This document shows positions 1 through 8,140 of a stretch of DNA of 64,000 bases, in pieces. Position numbers and translations under genes: made by a program. Position 1 is the first letter of the stretch. Each line of letters starts with the position of its first letter. A model generated the notes under the pieces. The model was given only the letters and a program-made list of their open reading frames with translations. It was not told where the DNA came from and ran no database searches. The stretch comes from Bryobacteraceae bacterium (GTDB lineage: Bacteria > Acidobacteriota > Terriglobia > Bryobacterales > Bryobacteraceae), in NCBI GenBank assembly GCA_019748195.1, contig JAIEPW010000005.1:17035-81034 (forward strand), given 5' to 3'.

Positions 1-506
1 ACCCGCCCGGCGGACCGCATCAGCATCTCCAGGATGTCGAACTCCAGGGTGGTGACCTCCACCGGCTTGCGATCGAGAAACACTTGCCGCGTGCCCGGGT
101 CGATCACCACTCCGTTCACTTCGAGCTTCGCGGGAGCCGGCATTCGGGCGTCGGAACGGCGCAGCACGGCGCGGATGCGCGCCAGCAGCTCGCGCGCGTT
201 GAACGGCTTGGGCAGGTAATCGTCGGCGCCCAGGTCCAGGCCGACGATCCGATCCTCGTCCTGCCCGCGCGCGGTCAGCATCAGCACCGGCACGCGGCTC
301 TGCTGCCTCAGCTTCCTCAGAACGGAAAAGCCGTCCATTCCGGGCAGCATCAGGTCCAGCACCATCAGGTCCGGCGGCGCTTGCAGCGCCCGGTTCAGCC
401 CGGCCCGGCCGTCATGTTCACAGGTGACGTCGAACCCCTCGCGCTCCAGGAACTCCTTGAGCAGCGAACACAACTCCACGTCATCGTCGATGACCAGCAC
501 TCGCAT
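1..506 (-). CDS. OmpR/PhoB-family response regulator (3' end cut by window edge)
   Basis: DNA-binding response regulator of a two-component system; only the first 168 residues are inside the window and no stop is reached. The receiver domain (about 1-118) begins MRVLVIDDD, with the acidic pocket at D7-D9, phospho-acceptor D51 in LDLMLPGMDGF, the switch threonine T78 in MLTARG and the conserved lysine K100 in YLPKPF. After a short linker the start of the winged-helix effector domain is visible (VEVTTLEFDILEMLMR, about 150-165). This is a complete receiver, so the protein should be phosphorylatable. The partner kinase is not visible and may lie to the left. It is the last gene of a long leftward run, 20 bases beyond the S9 peptidase stop. 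Family assignment is firm; the target pathway is unknown. Confidence 0.93.
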   Translation of the reverse strand, partial: MRVLVIDDDVELCSLLKEFLEREGFDVTCEHDGRAGLNRALQAPPDLMVLDLMLPGMDGFSVLRKLRQQSRVPVLMLTARGQDEDRIVGLDLGADDYLPKPFNARELLARIRAVLRRSDARMPAPAKLEVNGVVIDPGTRQVFLDRKPVEVTTLEFDILEMLMRSAGR

Positions 507-526
507 TTGGTTATGAATCTATCACT

Positions 527-2749
527 TCAGGGCTGCTGTCCGGATACCGCCTCGCGGGGAGCGGACTTGGGCTTCTTCAGGTGCTCCTCATACCAACTGA
601 CAATGCGGTTGTGATAGTCCACCACCTCTTCCACCGTGGAGGTTGGCATGCCGTGGCCGCCGTTCACATAGTTTACCCAGGAAACGGTCTTGTTCAGCCG
701 CCGCAGCGCGTAGTACATCTCCATCGCCTGCCGTGCCGGAACGTTGTGATCCTCCTCGCCGGTGATCAACAGCAGCGGCGTCTTGATCCGGTCCGCGTTC
801 ATGATGGCGGAATGCGCGAGATACTTCTGCGGCTGCTGCCAAAGCGTGGCGCCGATGCGGTCCTGGCTTTTTTCAGGTGCGTGGATGTTACGAACCCCCA
901 GCCGCGGCGAATCCGTGTAGAAACTGATCATGTTGACCTTGCCGGAGATGTTGATCGCCGCGGCGAAACGGTTGGTCTGGGTGATCAGCAGATTGGTGGC
1001 GTAGCCGCCGTAGCTGGTGCCCTGCACGCCCAGGCGCTCCGGATCGGCGACGCCCATGTCGATGAGCTTGTTGGCCGCCGCCGTAACCGCCTTCATCCAT
1101 GCTTCGCCCGGGTATCCGGTCTCGAACTCCACCGAAGGCTGCACCACCACGTACCCATTGCTGTTCAGCACGCTGGTGGTGCCGTTGAACGGATCGTCGA
1201 AAAACTGCTCGTAGACGATGAACACCGCCGGGTACTTGCGTCCCGTTTGGAAATCGGGCGGGTAGTACACCACCCCGGACTGCTTCTTGCCGTCGATGTC
1301 CAGATAGGAAATCAACTCCGTCTTGCCCAGGGCCTTGTCCTTCAGTTGCGGGTTCCACTCGCTCAGCCGATCCACTTTCGCGAAGTTTGCATCGGCGGCG
1401 TACAGATCCGCCGGGCGGTTTCCCTCCGCAGCGGCGAACACCCATCGGGAACCATCCTTGGACATGCGCCATTGGGACAGCATGCGGGTGTCGCGGAACA
1501 GCGGCTCCAGCTTCTTGCCGGAAACGCGATACGCATCCACCCCGCGCTCCCACTTCTGGCGGGAGGCGTAGCTCAGGTACAGCACGCCCGCGTCCAGACT
1601 CCAATCGAGCGGCTGGTAACGGGGCGCCGTTTTGTCGTCCTCGCCGCCCTTCGCGATCAGGTCCTTCGCGCCGGTGGCGACATCCACCATCCACAGACCT
1701 TCCTTGTTGGAGGCGACCAGGCGTTCGCCGCGCGGGCTCAGCCGTACCGCCGTGAACCGCTGCTTCGCCGCGTCCGCCTTCGCGGCTTCCTCATTGTCGG
1801 CGGGCTTGTCTTCCGGTTTCTTCGCCGGCCCCAGAATCTGCCTGGGATCGTCGCCGTCGATCGCGCCGGCAAAAACAGCGCCTTCCTTGCTGTACGCGAA
1901 ATGCCTGCCATCGCGAGCCCAAACCAGGTTGATTCCCTTGGTCGACTTCAGCACCGTGCGCGGCGTCGCTCCGGCCACCTCCACGCGAGCCTCGCCGGCG
2001 CCCAGCGAATCGTAGTCGGTTTTCCCCAGAATGTCTTCGTTCACGATCAGGGCGCCGCCGTCCTCGGTAATGCGATAGGAAGCGCGCCGGCCCTCCGGCG
2101 CGAGTTCCTTCCACTCCCCGCCGGCGGGCGCGAAGCTCCAGACGCTGCGCTCCAGCGAGAGGCGGCGCAGGGCGATCCAGTTTAGAAACGGATCCTTGCT
2201 GCTATGAACGATGACGGGACCGCGCGCCTCCTGCTGGAACCTGGCCGCGGCTTTCGTGTGCCAGTCCGCGGAACGGAGGGCGAGCACCAGCTTGCCTCCG
2301 TCGCCGCTCCACTGCAAGTCCGCCGAGTCGTCCACCGCCTTGCCCGGCGGCGGTGTCAGCGCGGCGGCGGCGCCGCTTGCGCGATCCCACAGCATCGCCT
2401 CGAAACGGTCGCCGTTGCGGGCGAGCAGCGCAAGCTTCGATCCGTCCGGCGACCAGCTTGCTCCCCGAACTTCCTTGCGGCCGGCGAACACGCGCTTCTT
2501 CTCTCCGGTGCGGCTGTCGATCACCCACAGTTCCATGGCGGACGGCGCGATATAGGTGGGATCGCCGAAGCGGCGATTGTCGATCCCGATGCGGTCCCGC
2601 AGGCGCAGCGTGGTGACTGCCACCCACCGGCCGTCATCGCTCACGTCGGCGATGTTGCTGTTGACCACGTCCAGCATGTCGTTCACCGTGAAGGGCGCCG
2701 GCGCGGACACCAGCAGGACGCTGAGCAGAAGCAGGGCAGGGAAGCGCAT
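527..2749 (-). CDS. S9-family exported prolyl oligopeptidase-like peptidase
   Basis: Serine peptidase of the prolyl oligopeptidase/acylaminoacyl peptidase clan, about 740 residues, with a hydrophobic signal peptide (MRFPALLLLSVLLVSAPAP). The N-terminal two thirds is a WD40/TolB-like beta-propeller. The C-terminal alpha/beta hydrolase carries the nucleophile in GTSYGGY (Ser579), the acid in GEEDHNVP (Asp667) and the histidine in GGHGMP (His699), so the triad is complete. It probably cleaves short peptides in the periplasm. An ATG at 2749 is preferred to a GTG six bases upstream because a TAGAAT hexamer lies 8 bases before the ATG. It follows the TIGR03790 gene with about 26 bases between them. 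Confidence 0.92.
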   Translation of the reverse strand: MRFPALLLLSVLLVSAPAPFTVNDMLDVVNSNIADVSDDGRWVAVTTLRLRDRIGIDNRRFGDPTYIAPSAMELWVIDSRTGEKKRVFAGRKEVRGASWSPDGSKLALLARNGDRFEAMLWDRASGAAAALTPPPGKAVDDSADLQWSGDGGKLVLALRSADWHTKAAARFQQEARGPVIVHSSKDPFLNWIALRRLSLERSVWSFAPAGGEWKELAPEGRRASYRITEDGGALIVNEDILGKTDYDSLGAGEARVEVAGATPRTVLKSTKGINLVWARDGRHFAYSKEGAVFAGAIDGDDPRQILGPAKKPEDKPADNEEAAKADAAKQRFTAVRLSPRGERLVASNKEGLWMVDVATGAKDLIAKGGEDDKTAPRYQPLDWSLDAGVLYLSYASRQKWERGVDAYRVSGKKLEPLFRDTRMLSQWRMSKDGSRWVFAAAEGNRPADLYAADANFAKVDRLSEWNPQLKDKALGKTELISYLDIDGKKQSGVVYYPPDFQTGRKYPAVFIVYEQFFDDPFNGTTSVLNSNGYVVVQPSVEFETGYPGEAWMKAVTAAANKLIDMGVADPERLGVQGTSYGGYATNLLITQTNRFAAAINISGKVNMISFYTDSPRLGVRNIHAPEKSQDRIGATLWQQPQKYLAHSAIMNADRIKTPLLLITGEEDHNVPARQAMEMYYALRRLNKTVSWVNYVNGGHGMPTSTVEEVVDYHNRIVSWYEEHLKKPKSAPREAVSGQQP

Positions 2750-2775
2750 AGGCACTTATTCTATGCCGTTCGGCG

Positions 2776-3879
2776 CTACTTCGCTCCTTGCGGGGGTCCG
2801 ATGGCGCACAGGGGATCGCCGATCACGATGTTCATCCAGCTCAACACCGGAATCGACAACCAGTAGCTCTCTGCCAGGTTGCGCCCGAGGTAGTAGGCGG
2901 GCAGCAGCAGCTCGGGGCGCGGAGTGGTGCTCAGGAACGGTTCCGCGACGTGACCCGAGGCGCCGCTTGCGCCTTCCTCCAGGTAATCGCCGGCCAGGCT
3001 TTGCGGCGAGGCGGCAAACCAGGTTTTCTGATCGGTCCAGTTTCCCAAGGTCCAGGTGGCGGGAGGACGGTGCAGGGTTCGCCCGTTGCTCGAAACGAAA
3101 TCGCTGGCGATCGCCCCGGGGAGCCACTCGAAGTTCAACATGCGCTGCTTGCGGTTCAGATCGTTCGATCCCCAGGAGGCGTAACCGATCACCTGCCGGG
3201 CGCCGGTGATCACCCGCGGCGAGGAATCGAACAGCACGCGATCCCTGGGAAGCAGAATCGCGGCATTGCGCAGCCAGTCATTCCCGGTCTGGTCGTCATC
3301 GGACCGCAGGTCGATCACGAACTGCCCGCGGTTCGCGGCGGCCAGACAGCGGTCCACCAGTTTCATCGAGGTCGCCTTGTCGTAGGAATCCAGCCGCGTC
3401 ACCAGGTACATCGGAAATCGCGGATGGGAGAACGGCGCGTCCTTTTGCCGGAAGAACGGATTGGCGATCCAGCCGTTGGTCTGGTGGGCCTTGCCCTGAA
3501 TCTTGGAGTACAACAGGGTCAATTCGCTGTCGATCGACGCCAGATCGCCGCCCTGGCCGCCCTTGCCGATCACCCGCAGCGGCAGGCCGACGGTTACCAG
3601 GTAGAGAACGCTGTCCACCAGGCCGTTGCGCTTGAGGCATTCCATCACCGGGGCTTCGATTTTCGATTCCAGGTGCGGCCGCGGCAGGTCGTCGTCGATC
3701 TGCACTTCCACCGGACAGACGTTCTTCGCGGGGATGGCTCGCTTGGCTGTGTAGTAGCGGGCGATCTCCACCGCCGCTGGAGACGCGCGGTTCACGATCA
3801 CCAGCACCTGCGCCGGTCCCGGAGCGCCGGCGCACAGGGCGGCCGCCAAAGCCGCGGCGAGACTCAGCCGTGCGATCAC
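2776..3879 (-). CDS. TIGR03790 family exported protein
   Basis: Protein of unknown function, 367 residues, with a signal peptide (residues 1 to about 20, alanine-rich, ending around GAPGPAQ). It shows the features I associate with the TIGR03790 family: an N-terminal LVIVNR...SPAAVEIARYYTAKRAIP segment, a central IGYASWGSND motif, a GASGASGHVAEPF segment and IGDPLC near the C-terminus. The family is known to occur mainly in genomes that also encode exosortase. No exosortase or PEP-CTERM tail is visible here, so that link cannot be tested in this window. The start is a GTG one base after the cytochrome c stop, which implies co-translation. Biochemical role unknown. Confidence 0.85.
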   Translation of the reverse strand: MIARLSLAAALAAALCAGAPGPAQVLVIVNRASPAAVEIARYYTAKRAIPAKNVCPVEVQIDDDLPRPHLESKIEAPVMECLKRNGLVDSVLYLVTVGLPLRVIGKGGQGGDLASIDSELTLLYSKIQGKAHQTNGWIANPFFRQKDAPFSHPRFPMYLVTRLDSYDKATSMKLVDRCLAAANRGQFVIDLRSDDDQTGNDWLRNAAILLPRDRVLFDSSPRVITGARQVIGYASWGSNDLNRKQRMLNFEWLPGAIASDFVSSNGRTLHRPPATWTLGNWTDQKTWFAASPQSLAGDYLEEGASGASGHVAEPFLSTTPRPELLLPAYYLGRNLAESYWLSIPVLSWMNIVIGDPLCAIGPPQGAK

Positions 3880-3880
3880 A

Positions 3881-4282
3881 TTACTTCAACGACTTCAGAT
3901 AGTCGACGATCGCTTCCGCGTCCTTCTGCGTCAGCGTGTACGCGGGCATCGGCGGGTCGGCGGGCTTGCCCTTGGGCGTCAGGCCGGTGGTCAGGTACTT
4001 CACCATGGCGCCTTCGCCCCACTTCTTCCACAGGCTGCTGGTCGGAGTCAGATCCGGCGAAGTCTTATGCCAGCCGGGGACCGGTTGCAGCGGAGCGAAG
4101 TCGAGCACCGCGCCCTTCAGCCACTTGGTCTTGTCCAACTGGCCCTTCTCATCCCTGGGCGTATGGCAGTCGCCGCACTTGGCGACTTCGTCAACCAGAT
4201 ACTTGCCCCACTCCACGCTCTTGGGGTCGGCCGCCTCGGCGGACAGGCAGAAGGCGAGAAACGCCACGGAAAACGAACGCAT
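3881..4282 (-). CDS. Periplasmic mono-haem cytochrome c
   Basis: Small class I c-type cytochrome of 133 residues. It has a signal peptide (MRSFSVAFLAFCLSAEAA), a single haem-attachment motif C36-GDC-H40 and a likely axial methionine Met112 in PPMPAYTLT, followed by the typical C-terminal helix DAEAIVDYLKSL. It should carry electrons in the periplasm; the redox partner is not obvious. It sits 20 bases after the polysaccharide-export permease and one base before the TIGR03790 gene, all on one strand. Its context with a peptidase and an export permease does not indicate a specific respiratory chain. Confidence 0.9.
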   Translation of the reverse strand: MRSFSVAFLAFCLSAEAADPKSVEWGKYLVDEVAKCGDCHTPRDEKGQLDKTKWLKGAVLDFAPLQPVPGWHKTSPDLTPTSSLWKKWGEGAMVKYLTTGLTPKGKPADPPMPAYTLTQKDAEAIVDYLKSLK

Positions 4283-4302
4283 CAGACCATGTTACCCCGA
4301 CT

Positions 4303-5478
4303 TCAGATCACGTCCGCGAAGCTTCTGCGCAACTTGATGAACCAGGCATAGCCGGCCCACATCATGGCCGCGGAAACCAGCGTCAGCCAGCCCAGGGCCC
4401 CCAGATCCGGTGCAGCGCCCTCCAGCAGGACCGCGCGGTAGCCGCGCACCAGCGTCAAGATCGGGTTGTACTGGAGGACGGAATGGACCGGCGCGGGCAG
4501 CGCGGATTCGGGATAGCAGATGGGCGTGATGAAGAACCACAGCGTCAGCACGAAGCCGATCACCTGCCCCAGATCCCGCAGGAACACGCCGGTGGCGCTC
4601 AGCAGCCACGCCAGCCCCACCGTGAACATCACTTGCGGAATCAGCAGCACCGGCAGCCACAGCGCGGACCAGTGCAATCCGCGCAGCGCGGCGAGGGCCA
4701 TCACCAGAATCCCGCCCGCGAATAACTCAGTGATCAGACCCGCTGCCACCAGCACCACGGGCAGAACTTCCACCGGGAATACCAGCTTCTTGACGAAATT
4801 GCGATGCTCCAGGATCACCGACGGCGATCGCCCGGCGGCCTCGGAGAACGCCAGCCAGGGCATCATCCCGGTAAGGAAATAAAGGGCGAATCCGGTGCGG
4901 GAGGGATCGCCGCCGAAACGCGCCTGCAGCACCACCCCGAAAACGAAGAAATACGTGGCCATCAGCAGCAGCGGATTCAGCACGGTCCACAGGACACCGC
5001 CGGCGGAACCCCGGTAGCGGGCCAGCACATCCCGGCGAACAATGCTCGAAATCAGAGGCCAGTGTGCGCGCAGTGTGCGGAACGGGCCGGCCAGCAGGCC
5101 CGGTAGTTCGGTGCGCCAGCGTTCCAGGCGAAGCGCGCGAAGTGTGGTGACGCGAGGCGGCGAAAGCCGCACGGCGCCGGCTGACGCATCGGCGTCAACG
5201 ATGATGAATTCGCGCCCGCGGGCATATTCCCAGCCGCGCTCCTCGTCCACCGGCGAAATGTAGATGCGATACGGCCCGTCCTGCTCCGGCACCGTGATCT
5301 CCAGTTCCGCCGCGCCCCCATTCAGCGGGATCCACTCGCCCTCGCTGAGGAACAGTGATTCCTTCGGATCGTAGAGCTGCCACCCCACCAGGCCGGACGC
5401 TCCCGGAAGTCGAACGCTCAGGTGAATGGCGCGGCCGCGTAGCGTCGCTTCCACTTTGCTCGATGCGGCCATCGCCAT
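4303..5478 (-). CDS. ABC-2 type polysaccharide-export permease with extra N-terminal domain
   Basis: Inner-membrane permease of the Wzm/TagG type, about 391 residues. The C-terminal 260 residues form the ABC-2 membrane domain: ISSIVRRDVLARYRG is the usual entry, followed by about six hydrophobic segments and GYRAVLLEG near the end. The first 120 or so residues are an unusual soluble beta-rich domain (about 10-105), so the protein is roughly 130 residues longer than a usual Wzm. The ATG at 5478 overlaps the TAA of the upstream gene by one base (TAATG), indicating translational coupling, and is preferred to a GTG 15 bases upstream. It probably exports a lipid-linked polysaccharide assembled by the adjacent glycosyltransferases. 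The ATPase partner is not in the window. Confidence 0.85.
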   Translation of the reverse strand: MAMAASSKVEATLRGRAIHLSVRLPGASGLVGWQLYDPKESLFLSEGEWIPLNGGAAELEITVPEQDGPYRIYISPVDEERGWEYARGREFIIVDADASAGAVRLSPPRVTTLRALRLERWRTELPGLLAGPFRTLRAHWPLISSIVRRDVLARYRGSAGGVLWTVLNPLLLMATYFFVFGVVLQARFGGDPSRTGFALYFLTGMMPWLAFSEAAGRSPSVILEHRNFVKKLVFPVEVLPVVLVAAGLITELFAGGILVMALAALRGLHWSALWLPVLLIPQVMFTVGLAWLLSATGVFLRDLGQVIGFVLTLWFFITPICYPESALPAPVHSVLQYNPILTLVRGYRAVLLEGAAPDLGALGWLTLVSAAMMWAGYAWFIKLRRSFADVI

Positions 5479-7457
5479 TAACTGTACAGCCACCCGGGGT
5501 AGCGCTCGCGAACCGGTCCGCTTTTGCGCCCCAGGATGTAAATGCCGTCGCCGCGATGCTCGGTGGTCAGCATGTACCGCTGCAGCAGGTGTTCCACCCA
5601 GGCGAGTTCCGGGCAGGGCGCTTCCTGAAACGGGCCCGTTTCCAGCTTCACTACTTCGAAACCCGAGCTCTCGAACAGCGCCTGCATTTCGCGCGGCGTG
5701 TATTCGCGATTGTGCCGGGCGTCCGTTTCGCCGTCCGCGCGCGGGCGTAGATACGCCGGGAACAGCATCGGATGAAACCCCTGCAGGATGCCGGACAGCG
5801 CCCGCAGGGAGGTGATGTTCGGCGTGGTCAGCACCAGGTGCCCTCCCGGGCGCAGAATGCGATTCACTTCCGACATCAGGTGTACCGGATCGGCGAATAA
5901 GTGCTCGATCAGCTCCCCGCAGACCACGGTGGCGAAGTGCGCGTCCGGGTAGGGATAGCGGTCCCTCTCGGCGTCAAAAAGATCCACGACGCACTCGAAC
6001 GCCTCGCCCGATTCGGCCGTCACCGCCTTGCGGTGACTCTCGCCCAGCGTTCCGTAGTAGCAGCCCCGTACCTCACCGTAACCGAGCCGAGTATGCAGCG
6101 CCGGTGTGATTTGCAGGTACGCGCCCATCTCCAGGATGCGCTCCTCCGGCGTTCCGGGCGGGACCAGGGACAACGTTTTCTCCAGCCGCGTCAGATGCTG
6201 CCGTGCGTACTGCTTCCCGCCGGCGTCGCGAACCCAGCCCAGGATGTACTCCGGCTCCACCTTCGGAGGCTCGGCGGGCGCCGGCGGCGCCGGTTCCGGT
6301 TCCGGCGGCGGTTCGATCACGGCGCTCTCCGCCCCGCGGCCCTCCCGCACCGATTGCAGGAACGCGATGTACCGCTCCGCCGCGATCTTCCAGCTACACT
6401 CGCTCTTCACCCACGCCCGAGCCCGCTCCCCCAGCGACCGCGCCACAGGGGGGTTCGCCGCCAGCAAGCTCAGATACTCAAACAGGGTGTCTTCCTCGGT
6501 CGCGTCCACCGGCGCTTTCAGGCACACCGTGTCCGGATACTCGGCGAAGCTCCCGATGTTGCTGACCACCACGGCGCGGCCCATTCCCAGCGCGCGCAGC
6601 AGCGTGCCCGAGCTCTCGCCCACGGTGGGATAGCGCAGGTTCAGCACGATGTCGCAGGCGGCGATGTAGCCGTCGAAGTCTTCCGGGCTGGCGAAGCCGA
6701 TCGCGCGCACGTGGGATGAGAGCTCGAGCGCCTTCACCATCGATTCGAGCGGCAACTCCGGGTGAACCTCTCCGCACAACAGCATCCTGGCGCGAGGCTC
6801 CACGCGCAGCAGGCGGCGAAACGCGCGCAGCGATTCGGCGATCCGTTTGTACGGCTTCAGAAAGCCGAAGATGCCGATCAAGGGATCCGATTCCGCCACG
6901 CCGAGTTTTTCGCGATAGGCATGGCGGTCCGGCGACACCAGCCATGCTCCGTGCCAGATCCGCCCAACCGGACCCTGGAATCCAGCCTGGCGAACGTCCT
7001 TCGCCACGCGGTTCGAATGCACGATGACCCCGCGCGACCGTTCCAATACGCGGCGCAACATCGCGACGCCGTCGTAGTCGGGACCGCGCTCCAGGGTCCG
7101 AACGTAGCGTCGCGCGTATTCCAATGCTTCCGGTCCGCCGTCGTGCTCCACTTCGCGCAGATACGCGTCCCAGTCGCCGCGCCGGATGTACAGGTCTGCG
7201 ATGAGATGGTGCAGGTTCGCTTCGTGCAGCACCACGATGCCGGGGTGTTCCAGGGCCATCTCATAAGCGAAGACGTGAAACGGATTGTTGCCCAACTGGT
7301 AGAGAATCGCGTCGAACGCGGAGGCGTCGAAGCTCGCCGGCTTGTGGTCGAACACGGTGACCTCCGCCAGCGGCTTCAATTCGCCCAGCAGCGCGGCGGA
7401 GTAATCCGCGATGCCGCTGCGCGCCGGCGGCATGGGCGAAAAGAACGCAATCCGCAT
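5478..7457 (-). CDS. Glycosyltransferase (GT4-like) fused to SAM-dependent methyltransferase
   Basis: A 659-residue fusion. Residues 1 to about 370 are a GT-B glycosyltransferase (start MRIAFFSPMPPARSG; FGFLKPYKR; YPTVGESSGTLLRALGMGRAVVVS in its donor site). A proline/glutamate-rich linker follows at about 380-405. Residues about 410-659 are a class I methyltransferase with a RILEMG motif I, an acidic VVDLFD strand and LRPGGHLVLTTPN. It probably adds a sugar and methylates the glycan or its terminal residue. The open frame runs about 149 codons further upstream, but that part lies antisense-in-frame within the next gene and is low-complexity; the ATG at 7457 begins two bases after the DUF3108 stop, so it is chosen. 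Confidence 0.88.
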   Translation of the reverse strand: MRIAFFSPMPPARSGIADYSAALLGELKPLAEVTVFDHKPASFDASAFDAILYQLGNNPFHVFAYEMALEHPGIVVLHEANLHHLIADLYIRRGDWDAYLREVEHDGGPEALEYARRYVRTLERGPDYDGVAMLRRVLERSRGVIVHSNRVAKDVRQAGFQGPVGRIWHGAWLVSPDRHAYREKLGVAESDPLIGIFGFLKPYKRIAESLRAFRRLLRVEPRARMLLCGEVHPELPLESMVKALELSSHVRAIGFASPEDFDGYIAACDIVLNLRYPTVGESSGTLLRALGMGRAVVVSNIGSFAEYPDTVCLKAPVDATEEDTLFEYLSLLAANPPVARSLGERARAWVKSECSWKIAAERYIAFLQSVREGRGAESAVIEPPPEPEPAPPAPAEPPKVEPEYILGWVRDAGGKQYARQHLTRLEKTLSLVPPGTPEERILEMGAYLQITPALHTRLGYGEVRGCYYGTLGESHRKAVTAESGEAFECVVDLFDAERDRYPYPDAHFATVVCGELIEHLFADPVHLMSEVNRILRPGGHLVLTTPNITSLRALSGILQGFHPMLFPAYLRPRADGETDARHNREYTPREMQALFESSGFEVVKLETGPFQEAPCPELAWVEHLLQRYMLTTEHRGDGIYILGRKSGPVRERYPGWLYS

Positions 7458-7459
7458 TG

Positions 7460-8140
7460 CTAGCGGACCAGCTCCATCGTGAATACGCCGAGCTCCAGCG
7501 GCAGCCGCACCAGCACCGGAGTTCGCGCGGCGTCGCGGGAGAAGAAAATCTCGAAGTTCACATCCGTGGCCGGCCCCTTCACTGACGCCGCCATGCGATC
7601 GGCCTCCACCGGCTCGCCGTTCGCGGTGACCCTCTGCGCGCCCGTGTAGTTCAAACGGACATCGTATTTCGCGCCGAACACGAGCGTCTGTCCGGGAGCC
7701 ACCCGGCCCTGCGCCAGCTCGCGGCGCACAAAATGAACGAACGCCAGCAGGTCCCTCGCGCAAGCCGGCGTCGCGAATTCGCTCTTGCCGCCGCCGCTCA
7801 CCAGCGTCTCGCGCGTTGCCGACATCCTCGACTGGTCGATCTCCGTCTTCTCGCGCGCCGACCGCCGGCCGTGGGCGTATTCCTTCTCCAGCAAGGCGGT
7901 GCACAGGTCCGATGTCGCCGTTGAAGTGAAACGGTCCGCGATCTTGAAACCGGGGATCGCCGCGTCAATGGTGAACTCGAAGCTCCAACCCCCTTCGGCA
8001 TTCGGGGTGCTCCGAAGCTGGCTTTCGCCCAGGCTCAGCCCGCTCGGCCAGTTGATGGTGTAGCGGAGAATTTCGCCCGGCGTCTTCTGCGCGAACACCG
8101 GCGCCGCGGCCAGCACCAGCAGCGGAAGGAATCGGTTCAT
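7460..8140 (-). CDS. DUF3108-like exported protein
   Basis: Exported protein of 226 residues with a signal peptide (MNRFLPLLVLAAAPVFAQ). The pattern of a beta-strand-rich body opening with GEILRYTINWPSGLSLGES, a central DIDQ/REKTEIDQSR-like strand and a YTGAQRVTANG segment resembles DUF3108 proteins, which have a lipoprotein-carrier-like fold and no established reaction. Its ATG overlaps the stop of the upstream glycosyltransferase by four bases (ATGA), and its stop lies two bases before the fusion gene start. Placement inside a polysaccharide cluster suggests a cell-envelope role, but this is inference. Confidence 0.72.
   Translation of the reverse strand: MNRFLPLLVLAAAPVFAQKTPGEILRYTINWPSGLSLGESQLRSTPNAEGGWSFEFTIDAAIPGFKIADRFTSTATSDLCTALLEKEYAHGRRSAREKTEIDQSRMSATRETLVSGGGKSEFATPACARDLLAFVHFVRRELAQGRVAPGQTLVFGAKYDVRLNYTGAQRVTANGEPVEADRMAASVKGPATDVNFEIFFSRDAARTPVLVRLPLELGVFTMELVR

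Noticed and set aside
2776..3879. Exosortase/PEP-CTERM system suggested by TIGR03790
   Set aside because: No exosortase-like membrane protein and no C-terminal PEP-type sorting tail occurs in any protein here, so only the single family member can be stated.
2788..4725. Long plus-strand frame opposite the TIGR03790 and cytochrome genes
   Set aside because: It lies antisense to two genes with clear motifs (haem site, signal peptides) and has no domain of its own.
7458..7904. N-terminal extension of the glycosyltransferase-methyltransferase gene
   Set aside because: This stretch is antisense-in-frame to the DUF3108-like gene, arginine/glycine-rich, and the next ATG (7457) follows the DUF3108 stop directly.
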